From positions 930,001 to 994,000 of the forward strand of contig NZ_CP006850.1 of assembly GCF_000523235.1 (NCBI RefSeq): 64,000 nt of DNA, written 5' to 3'. The notes under the pieces were generated by a model, which was given only the letters and a program-made list of their open reading frames with translations, made no database searches and had not been told where the DNA came from. Positions 57,013-64,000 of the stretch are shown one piece after another (within the stretch, counting starts at the first letter, position 1; the number at the start of each line of letters is the position of its first letter). The translations under genes were made by a program, and so were the position numbers. Source of the DNA: Nocardia nova SH22a. Lineage in GTDB: Bacteria; Actinomycetota; Actinomycetes; Mycobacteriales; Mycobacteriaceae.

Positions 57013-60000
57013 CCGACTATCGACTTCCCGACGGCACCGTGCCGGTGCTGCTGTCCTCGGAGCATTCCGGCTTGCTGGCCACCGAGGCGGCGGCCCTGCT
57101 CACCTATGCCGTCGACCATCCGCAGGTGACGCCCGAACGCATCGCCGACATGCTGTTCCGGACCCGGGTACCGCGCCGGTTCCGGGCGCTCGCCGCCGTA
57201 GCGTCCCGGGACGACCTGCTGGCCGCGCTGCGGGCGATCGCCGACGATCGTGCCCATCCCGCCGTGATCCGTCCCGCCGCACCCGCCACCGCGCATCGCC
57301 CGGCATTCGTCTTCCCCGGGCAGGGTGGGCAGCGGCCCGGTATGGCACGCACCTTCTACGACCACATCCCGGCCTTCCGCGCCGAGATGGACCGTTGCAC
57401 AGAACTTTTCGACGAGCTGTTCGGTACCTCGCCACGGCCGTATCTCCTGGACGGGGATACGACCGACACCGACAGCGCGCGTGTGGTGCAACCGGCACTG
57501 TTCACCCAGATGGCCGCCTTCGCCGCGATGTGGCGCGCCTTCGGGATCGAGCCGCGGGCCGTCGTGGGACACAGTCAGGGGGAGATCGCCGCCGCCTACG
57601 TCTCCGGTGCGATGACCCTCGCCGACGCGGTGCTCGTGGTCGGCACCCGGGCCGCCGCGGTCGATACCATCGCCTCCGATCGCTATGCGATGGCGGTGGT
57701 CGCCGCGGGCCGCGACGAATGTGAACGGATTCTGGCCCGCAATTCGGGCTGGGCACAGGTCTCGGTGATCAATTCGCCGGGACTGGTGGGTATTTCGGGG
57801 GAGCGGGAGACGGTCGCCGAGGTGGTCGACACGCTCGCCGCGCACGATCGCTTCGCCCGCGTGATCCGGGTGGCCTACCCGGCGCACACCGATCGGGTCG
57901 CCGAATTCCGCGGCGATCTGCACGAGGCCGTGCACGGGCGGCTGACCAATCGGAAGTTCCTGGACACCGATATCGATTGTCTCGGAGCGACTCTCGGCGA
58001 TGCGATCACCACCGATCTGCCGGTGGACGAGTACTGGTTCTGGAATCTGCGCAATCAGGTGCGTTTCGATCTGGCGATCGAGGCAGCGCTGGCTCGGGAG
58101 ATCGATACCTTCGTCGAACTGTCCGACCATCCCGCTCTGGCCTTGGCGATGCAGGAGAACATCGCCGCCGCCGAGACCACGGCAACGGTTACCGGCACCT
58201 CGATTCGCACGGTGACCGACCTGTCGGAGGTCACCCGCAACCTCGCGACGCTCGCGGTGAACGATCTGAACTTCCGCTGGGAGCTGCTGCGTCGTGACCC
58301 CGATGCGCCGATGGCACTGCCTCTGGACGACTTCCCGAATATCGCGATGCACGAGCAGCGGCTCTGGTTGCCGTACAACGACTCCGCGGCCGTCCGTCCT
58401 GCTTTCGGGGATGAGCGTTCGGGGCGCCGCGCGGATTCCTCCGCATCCGAGCGTGTTCCGGATATCGGAAGTTCGGTCTCCCGCGAGCGCACCCCTGCGG
58501 CAGCGACCGCGCGGCCGCAGGTTGTGGTCGAGCAGTGGCAGCGTCCGCGGCGGCGCTCGCTGACCGCACCGCGCACCCTCGCCATCGTCGATCACACCGG
58601 GGGCTGCTCGGATCTCGCTGCGGCTCTGTGCGAGCAGGCCGCGGACCAGGGCGCGGTCGCCGATCTGGTAGATGCCGCCGGTTCGCTCGGCGGTTCCGGC
58701 CGCGATACCGGTGACGCCGACACCATCGTCGTACTGCTCCCGGCTCGGGGGCGCCTCGAAGCGAGGTCCACCGCCGAGGCGATCACCGAGGTGGCGCGGT
58801 TCCTCGGCGACCGGGGGTGGTGGTCGAAACCCGCTGCGGCAGTGACCGATTACTGGTTGGTCACGGCCGGTGGTGAATCGGTACTGGACGACGATCCGGC
58901 ACCGGACCCGGTGGCATCCGCAGCCGCCGCCGGATTCCGTTGTCTGAGTGCGGAATATCCCGGCGTCGCCTTCCGGCATCTGGATTTGGCTGCCGACGAG
59001 GCGAATTCCGACCATGCGGCGGCGATCATCACCGCGCTGCACACCGGCAACGAGGCCGAGCTGGCACTGCGTGCGGGCACGACCTATGTGAAACGGCTGG
59101 TCGAGGCCGGGGATACCGCGAACGACACTGGTGTACCGGCGAATATCCTGATTGTCGGCGGCACCGGCGGGGTGGGGCTGGAGTACTGCGAGCATTTCGC
59201 GCACGGGGGCGCCCGGCGCATCACTCTCGTGTCCCGCTCCGGTGCCCAGGATTCGGTGGCCGCTCGGGTGCGCGGGATCGAAGCCGACTCCGGCGCGCAG
59301 ATCCGGGTGATCCGGTGCGACGTGGGTGATCCGGCGGCGGTGGACGAGCTGGCGGGCGAATTGCGCACGGCCCCGGCCGATCTGCTGGTGCACGCGGCGG
59401 CCGACATCGCCGAGCTGACCAATGTCGAGCTGACCGATATCACTCCGGAGGGAGTCGAACGGGCACTGCACGGCAAGGTCGCCGGAATCGCCAATCTGCT
59501 GAATTCGGTTGCACTCGCGGATGATTGCCGCATCCTGCTGTGCTCCTCACTCGCCGCGACCCTCGGTGGCCGGGGCATGACCGTGTACGCGGCCGCCAAC
59601 CGGATGCTCGACGCGATGGCCCATCGCCTGCGGGCCGCCGGTACCCGGGCGGTCTCGATCCAGTGGGGGCAGTGGTCGATGCATCGCGGTGCGGGCACCT
59701 CCGAGACCTCGGTGCTGGCGAGTGTGGGTTATCTGCCGATGGCCCCGGCCGACGCGATCGGCGCGAGTCTCGGTGCACTGCCACCGGCCGCCGTCGTCGC
59801 GGCCTTCGACTGGGACAAGGGCCGCCAGGTGCTGGGGCAGTTCGGCTACGGCCCACTGCTGTCCGGCCTGCACACCCCTGCCGCCGAACCCGCCGCAGTC
59901 GTGACCGATGTGCCGGAAAGCGTTGCGCCGAAGAGTGTTTCCGCACCTCAGGTGGCGCGGATCCTGGCCGATGTCATCGGCGCGGACGACCCCGACGCAC

Positions 60001-61301
60001 TCGACACCGCCCGGCCGATGGTGGCGCTGGGCCTGGATTCGCTGCAGGCCCTCGAACTGCGCCGCCGCGTGGCGGAGGAGTTCCGCTACGAGCTGCCGGT
60101 CGCCGACCTGATCAGCGGCGCGTCACTGGACGACGTCCTGCGCCTGCTCAGCGGCTCGAAGTCCGAGGGGCGGTCCGCTGCGTCCGGCGCTACCGCCCGG
60201 ACACTCGCGGCGGCACCAGAACCGGCGCCCGCCGATCTGGATGCCGAGCGCATCCGGACCGCCCGCCGGGACATGGATCTGTTCGGTCTGCGAGCCATGC
60301 AGGCCGTGGTGGATCCGGTGCTGCGCGACGACGACTTCCACACCGCGGAATCGATCTCCGCGGCACTGGAATTCGCGCCTCGCCATCATTGGCTGCTGCG
60401 CGCCTGGCTGCGTGACCTGACCGGCAACGGCTGCCTGGAATTCGTTCCCGATCGCGGTTATCGGTACCTGGCCCCCGCGCCCGAACCCGAGCGCACGAGT
60501 CTGGCCGAGGTCTGCGCGGACCTGGGTTTCGAACCGCCCTTCGCGACCTTCCTGTCCGCCACCGACGAGCACCTGCTCGCGATAGCCCAGGATCGCCGTC
60601 CCGTGCAGGAACTGTTGTTCCCCAATGGGGATCGGGCCACCGCCGACACGTTCTATCGTGACAATCTCGGTAGCCGCTACCTCAATGCCGCCGCGGGCGC
60701 CGCGGTCGCCGAGCTCGCGGCGGAACTGGGCGCTGGCGGAGCTCCGGTGCGGATGCTGGAACTCGGTGCGGGGGTGGGCGGGATGACCGATCAGATCATC
60801 GCCGCACTGCCGGATGTGGCACTGGACTACCACTTCACCGATCTGTCCGCCTTCTTCCTCAATGCCGCCCGGAAACGCTTCGCGGCGGTGGAGGGAATGC
60901 GATTCGGGATAGTCGACATGAACGCCGACCTGCCCGATCATCCGGCGTGCGATGTCGTCCTGGCCTCGAATGTGCTGCACAACGCCACCCATATCGGGGA
61001 CACGCTGCGGCAACTGCACGATCTGATCGAACCCGGCGGCGCGGTGGTCTTCCTCGAATTCTGTGCCGCACATTGCGAAATGCTCACCTCGGTGCATTTC
61101 CTGATGTCGCCGCGCGCCGAGGGAACGCGCGCGGGAAGCACCGATGTGCGGGCCGGAACCGATCGGATCTTCCTGACCGAGCAGGAGTGGCGCGACGAAC
61201 TCACCGCCGCCGGATTCACGCCGCGGCATGTGTTGCCGACGCCCGACCATCCGCTGTCGGTGCTCGACCAGCACCTGTTCGTCGCGGTACGGGAGGTCTG
61301 A
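57009..61301 (+). CDS. mbtD: PKS AT-KR-ACP with C-terminal methyltransferase (MbtD-like)
   Basis: 1430 residues. The acyltransferase domain (~95-400) has FVFPGQGGQRPGM and GHSQGE (Ser189). The second substrate motif reads YPAH rather than the usual HAFH/YASH. A partial structural and a catalytic ketoreductase region (~520-960) has VGGTGGVGLEY (~717) and the Ser-Tyr-Asn set (LLCSSLAATLGG, YAAANRM). The ACP is ALGLDSLQALEL (Ser1011). Residues ~1070-1430 are an added methyltransferase: a helical cap (FGLRAMQAVVDPVLRDD), SAM motif ELGAGVGGMTDQ (~1250) and DVVLASNVLHN. M. tuberculosis MbtD stops after the ACP. Methylation of the acyl unit would fit the alpha-methyl or dimethyl hydroxy acids of nocobactin-type siderophores. 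Malonyl use is inferred. Confidence 0.9.
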   Translation: MTDYRLPDGTVPVLLSSEHSGLLATEAAALLTYAVDHPQVTPERIADMLFRTRVPRRFRALAAVASRDDLLAALRAIADDRAHPAVIRPAAPATAHRPAFVFPGQGGQRPGMARTFYDHIPAFRAEMDRCTELFDELFGTSPRPYLLDGDTTDTDSARVVQPALFTQMAAFAAMWRAFGIEPRAVVGHSQGEIAAAYVSGAMTLADAVLVVGTRAAAVDTIASDRYAMAVVAAGRDECERILARNSGWAQVSVINSPGLVGISGERETVAEVVDTLAAHDRFARVIRVAYPAHTDRVAEFRGDLHEAVHGRLTNRKFLDTDIDCLGATLGDAITTDLPVDEYWFWNLRNQVRFDLAIEAALAREIDTFVELSDHPALALAMQENIAAAETTATVTGTSIRTVTDLSEVTRNLATLAVNDLNFRWELLRRDPDAPMALPLDDFPNIAMHEQRLWLPYNDSAAVRPAFGDERSGRRADSSASERVPDIGSSVSRERTPAAATARPQVVVEQWQRPRRRSLTAPRTLAIVDHTGGCSDLAAALCEQAADQGAVADLVDAAGSLGGSGRDTGDADTIVVLLPARGRLEARSTAEAITEVARFLGDRGWWSKPAAAVTDYWLVTAGGESVLDDDPAPDPVASAAAAGFRCLSAEYPGVAFRHLDLAADEANSDHAAAIITALHTGNEAELALRAGTTYVKRLVEAGDTANDTGVPANILIVGGTGGVGLEYCEHFAHGGARRITLVSRSGAQDSVAARVRGIEADSGAQIRVIRCDVGDPAAVDELAGELRTAPADLLVHAAADIAELTNVELTDITPEGVERALHGKVAGIANLLNSVALADDCRILLCSSLAATLGGRGMTVYAAANRMLDAMAHRLRAAGTRAVSIQWGQWSMHRGAGTSETSVLASVGYLPMAPADAIGASLGALPPAAVVAAFDWDKGRQVLGQFGYGPLLSGLHTPAAEPAAVVTDVPESVAPKSVSAPQVARILADVIGADDPDALDTARPMVALGLDSLQALELRRRVAEEFRYELPVADLISGASLDDVLRLLSGSKSEGRSAASGATARTLAAAPEPAPADLDAERIRTARRDMDLFGLRAMQAVVDPVLRDDDFHTAESISAALEFAPRHHWLLRAWLRDLTGNGCLEFVPDRGYRYLAPAPEPERTSLAEVCADLGFEPPFATFLSATDEHLLAIAQDRRPVQELLFPNGDRATADTFYRDNLGSRYLNAAAGAAVAELAAELGAGGAPVRMLELGAGVGGMTDQIIAALPDVALDYHFTDLSAFFLNAARKRFAAVEGMRFGIVDMNADLPDHPACDVVLASNVLHNATHIGDTLRQLHDLIEPGGAVVFLEFCAAHCEMLTSVHFLMSPRAEGTRAGSTDVRAGTDRIFLTEQEWRDELTAAGFTPRHVLPTPDHPLSVLDQHLFVAVREV

Positions 61302-61370
61302 CCGGCGGTTGCGCACCGGTCGCCGCAGGCACCGGCCACCCCCTGTCGAGGCGGATCGCCGACAGGTATA

Positions 61371-61389
61371 TTAGGTTTGCCTCACCTAC
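61371..61389. promoter_or_regulatory. IdeR iron box before the second thioesterase-PKS cassette
   Basis: TTAGGTTTGCCTCACCTAC agrees with 15 of 19 consensus positions; a CACCT...AGGTG inverted repeat overlaps its right half. It is 50 bases upstream of the second thioesterase gene, so cassette 2 has its own iron-regulated promoter. Confidence 0.8.
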
Positions 61390-61438
61390 CTAAGGTGGCC
61401 GGTGCTTCGGCCTGCCCGTGTGAAGAGAGATGTGCGAT

Positions 61439-62194
61439 ATGGCAACAACCCCCGGTTGGATCCGGCAGTTCCACAAGCCGCGCGCGGCCACCGCCGCACC
61501 GCTGGTGATCTGTCCTCATGCAGGCGGAGGTGCCTCGACCTATCGTCCGTTCTCCAAGGCGCTGCGGGAGAACTTCGACGTCGCGATCCTGCAGTATCCC
61601 GGCCGTCAGGACCGGGCTCGCGAAACCGCGCTGCGGACGCTGCCGGAGATCGCCGCCGGTGCGTTAGGCGAGTTCGTCCGCTCTCCGTTCCACCGGGACG
61701 AGCCGATCACCGTCTTCGGGCACAGCATGGGCTCGATGGTGGCCTTCGAGTTCACCCGGCTCGCCGAGGCCGCCGGTGTGCCGGTGCGGTTGCTCGCGGT
61801 TTCCGGTGCGGTTGCCCCGTCGCGGGTGGCCGATATGCCCGATCACCCGACCGAGGACGAGCAGTTGCTCGATCATCTGGTCGGCTTGCAGGGCACCGGC
61901 GCGGATGTGCTCGGCAACCGCGATCTGATGACCATGGCGCTGCCGGTGCTCAAGGCCGACTACGCCGCATTCGACCGCTATTCGTGCGCCCCGGATATCC
62001 GGGTGCAGGCCCCGATCCAGGCGATGGGCGGCAGTGACGACGAATTCGTCACCATGGGCGAGCTCTACGGCTGGCAGCAGCACACCGCCGCCGATCTGGC
62101 CGTCGAGATGTTCGACGGCGGGCACTTCTACCTGCACGACCAGGTCGACGGCATCGCCGAACTGCTCACCGCCGAACTGGAGGCGGTGAGATGA
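61439..62194 (+). CDS. Type II thioesterase, copy 2
   Basis: 251 residues (ATG at 61439; an ATG at 61430 would add three residues). GHSMGS contains the catalytic Ser96, VICPHAGGGASTYRPFSKAL is near the N-terminus and GGHFYLHD carries the catalytic histidine. It matches the thioesterase at 54900 along its whole length (GWIRxFHKPR; YPGRQDRA; GTGADVLGNRDLM). Presumed editing thioesterase for carrier domains. The stop overlaps the ketosynthase start (ATGA). Confidence 0.92.
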   Translation: MATTPGWIRQFHKPRAATAAPLVICPHAGGGASTYRPFSKALRENFDVAILQYPGRQDRARETALRTLPEIAAGALGEFVRSPFHRDEPITVFGHSMGSMVAFEFTRLAEAAGVPVRLLAVSGAVAPSRVADMPDHPTEDEQLLDHLVGLQGTGADVLGNRDLMTMALPVLKADYAAFDRYSCAPDIRVQAPIQAMGGSDDEFVTMGELYGWQQHTAADLAVEMFDGGHFYLHDQVDGIAELLTAELEAVR

Positions 62195-63495
62195 GTGGCA
62201 GACAGGACCCGATCGTCGTCACCGGCATCGGTATCGCCGCACCCGGCGGTATCGAGACCCCGGCCGACTACTGGGCGGCGGTGTCGCAGGGCCGGGATCT
62301 GATCGGCCCGTTCCCGCGCGACCGCGGCTGGCCGCTCGAACGGCTGCTCACCCTGTCGGATGTGGAGGGCTGGTCGGAGGTCCGCGATGCGGGCGGATTC
62401 CTCTACACCGCAGCCGAATTCGATCCGATGTTCTTCGGCATCACCCCGCGCGAGGCGGTCGCCATGGATCCGCAGCAGCGGGTGGCGCTGCGCGTGGCGT
62501 GGCGGGCGCTGGAGAACGCCGGTATCAATCCCGGCGCCATCGACGGCGAGGACGTCGGTTGTTATATGGGCGCCTCGCACACCGAATACGGTCCGCACGC
62601 CGCCGAGATCAACGACTACAGCGGCTACCGGGCTACCGGCACCGCACTGGGCGCGGTGGCCGGGCGGATCTCCAACTGCCTCGGTCTGGGCGGGCCGTCG
62701 ATCGTGGTGGACACCGCGTGCGCGTCCTCACTGTCGGCACTGCACATGGCCGCGGCCGCCATTCGCGAGGGGGAATGCGAATGGGCGCTGGCCGGTGCGG
62801 TGTGCGTGATGGGTTCGGCCGGAGCCTTTTTCGAGTTCTCCAAGAACAACGCGCTGGCCACCGACGGTCAGTGCAAACCCTATTCGGCCGATGCCGGTGG
62901 CACGCTGTGGGGTGAGGGCGCCGGAATCGTCGTCCTGGAGCGGGAATCGCGCGCCCGGGAACTGGGCCACCGGATCTACGGCCGGATCCTCGCGACCCGG
63001 GTCAATCACAATGGCAGCGGTGCGCCGATCGCGGTGCCCAGCGCCGAGGCGCAGGAGCGGCTGATCCGCAAAACCGTGGCGGCGGCGGGTATCTCACCGG
63101 AACTGGTCGGCATGATCGAGGGGCATGGTACCGGTACCGCGGTCGGTGATCCGCTGGAACTGCGTGCGCTGCAACAGGTGTACGGCGGCGGCAAGGCGCG
63201 GCTGGGCTCGGTGAAATCCAATCTCGGTCACGCGCAGGCGGCGGCGGGCATGCTCGGCCTGATCAAGGTGCTGCTGAGCGGGCTGCACGGGCAGATCGCA
63301 CCCACCCGGTTCGCCGACAATCCCACCGACGATGTGGATTGGGCGGCAACGGGTCTGCGACTGGCCGCCGAACTCGAGGATTGGGAACCGCACGACGGTG
63401 TCCGCTACGGCGCGGTCTCGTCCTTCGGTGTGTCCGGCACGAATGCGCATGCCCTGCTGGCCATTCCGGCCGTGGAGGAGGAGATCCATGTCTAG
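62191..63495 (+). CDS. Standalone ketosynthase (MbtC-like), copy 2
   Basis: 434 residues with Cys177 in VDTACASS, His312 in EGHGTGTAVGDP and His347 in KSNLGHAQAAAG, so it should be active. It is a paralogue of the ketosynthase at 55693 (same GPFPRDRGWPxE, FFGIxxREAxAxDPQQRVAL). It overlaps the thioesterase stop by 4 bases and the next PKS gene start by 8 bases, so the three genes of cassette 2 are tightly coupled. Confidence 0.93.
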   Translation: MSGRQDPIVVTGIGIAAPGGIETPADYWAAVSQGRDLIGPFPRDRGWPLERLLTLSDVEGWSEVRDAGGFLYTAAEFDPMFFGITPREAVAMDPQQRVALRVAWRALENAGINPGAIDGEDVGCYMGASHTEYGPHAAEINDYSGYRATGTALGAVAGRISNCLGLGGPSIVVDTACASSLSALHMAAAAIREGECEWALAGAVCVMGSAGAFFEFSKNNALATDGQCKPYSADAGGTLWGEGAGIVVLERESRARELGHRIYGRILATRVNHNGSGAPIAVPSAEAQERLIRKTVAAAGISPELVGMIEGHGTGTAVGDPLELRALQQVYGGGKARLGSVKSNLGHAQAAAGMLGLIKVLLSGLHGQIAPTRFADNPTDDVDWAATGLRLAAELEDWEPHDGVRYGAVSSFGVSGTNAHALLAIPAVEEEIHV

Positions 63496-64000
63496 CTACC
63501 GACTTCCGGACGGAAGTGTTCCGGTCCTGCTGTCCTCGGACACCCCGGAGGGACTCGGCAGGGAAGCCGCGGCCGTCGCCGGTTATGTGGACTCGCACGA
63601 GACCGCCACCCCGGATCGGGTGGCCGACATGCTGTTCCGCACCCGGGTCGCGCGCCGGTACCGGGCCCTGGTGATGACGTCGGATCGCGAATCGCTGCTC
63701 GCGGCCCTGCGCGCCGTGGCCGCCGGTGAGCCGCATCCGGATGTGGTGGCCTCCACGCGCGCCGCCACCCGTGGCCGCGTCGCCTATGTCTTCCCCGGTC
63801 AGGGTAGTCAGCGGCCCGGTATGGGCCGGATGCTCCACGACCGGTCGCAGGCGTATCGGACCGCGGTCGGCGAATGCGACAAGATCTTCCACGAACTCTA
63901 CGGATGGTCGCCGCTGCCGTATCTGCTGGAAGCCGATATGCCCGCCGACGACGACGCGCTCACGGTGCAGCCCGCGTTGTTCATGCAGATGGTCGGGGTG
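63488..64000 (+). CDS. PKS acyltransferase-containing protein, 3' end outside window (MbtD-like, copy 2)
   Basis: 171 residues are visible; the gene runs off the window in frame. The start MSSYRLPDGSVPVLLSSDTP parallels MTDYRLPDGTVPVLLSSEHS of the PKS at 57009, and VFPGQGSQRPGMGRML opens the acyltransferase domain. The ATG lies inside the end of the ketosynthase gene, with GGAGGAG 5-8 bases upstream. Downstream domains are not visible; by analogy KR and ACP are expected. Confidence 0.88.
   Translation, partial: MSSYRLPDGSVPVLLSSDTPEGLGREAAAVAGYVDSHETATPDRVADMLFRTRVARRYRALVMTSDRESLLAALRAVAAGEPHPDVVASTRAATRGRVAYVFPGQGSQRPGMGRMLHDRSQAYRTAVGECDKIFHELYGWSPLPYLLEADMPADDDALTVQPALFMQMVGV

Noticed and set aside
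56694..59471. 925-codon minus-strand frame opposite the KS and PKS genes
   Set aside because: It is antisense to well-conserved catalytic domains and has the same composition as other shadow frames.

Overview
The window is high-GC actinobacterial DNA, most likely from a Nocardia or close mycolata relative. The evidence is the S10 ribosomal operon with actinobacterial gene order and many 4-base ATGA/GTGA overlaps, an MTB12-like secreted antigen, a DUF5753/DUF397 regulator pair, IdeR/DtxR-type iron boxes, and a large mycobactin/nocobactin-type siderophore locus. No rRNA, tRNA, CRISPR array or complete insertion sequence was seen. Assignments come from reading motifs; no database search was run.

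Layout. (1) 1-5191: S10 operon, rpsJ (5' end missing) to rpsQ, closed by a very strong hairpin terminator at 5216-5271. The spc operon (rplN...) does not follow anywhere in the window. (2) 5.4-19.4 kb: accessory and housekeeping genes. These are a translationally coupled chorismate-lyase-like/FAD-monooxygenase pair, a TIR-STAND NTPase-WD40 receptor gene split by a frameshift, a convergent SLATT/DUF4231 two-helix membrane protein, a membrane acyltransferase, a 989-residue membrane protein with a long Thr/Ser/Pro/Ala-rich tail, a CPBP protease, an RluA-type pseudouridine synthase and an MTB12-like exported protein. (3) 19.4-36.2 kb: siderophore half A. It has a lysine/ornithine N-hydroxylase (MbtG type), a formyltransferase, three NRPS proteins (C-A-T, C-T, C-A-T-E), a lipoprotein siderophore receptor and an IrtA/IrtB-like ABC exporter-fold importer pair, ending in a terminator. 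(4) 36.2-39.7 kb: an accessory strip of small unknown genes, an XRE/DUF397 pair and two tandem DUF4351-like fragments. (5) 39.8-64 kb: siderophore half B. It has a standalone siderophore-interacting flavoprotein, an MbtB-like ArCP-Cy-A-PCP protein, C-A-T-E-C and C-A-T-E NRPSs, then two successive thioesterase-ketosynthase-acyltransferase cassettes. The second cassette runs off the window.

How the genes work together (inference). Half A hydroxylates and formylates a basic amino acid and carries uptake functions. Half B builds an aryl-(methyl)oxazoline, adds amino acids and supplies a reduced, possibly methylated acyl unit. Six IdeR-like boxes lie in front of genes of both halves, so the whole region should be derepressed under iron starvation. 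The parts resemble nocobactin/amamistatin/formobactin-type siderophores (aryl-methyloxazole, formyl-hydroxylysine, beta-hydroxy acid). There are more modules than that scaffold needs: two MbtF-like proteins, two NRPSs with degenerate condensation motifs, a spare terminal C domain and duplicated PKS cassettes. This suggests either two related siderophores or an elaborated one. Salicylate synthase, aryl-AMP ligase and MbtH genes are not in the window.
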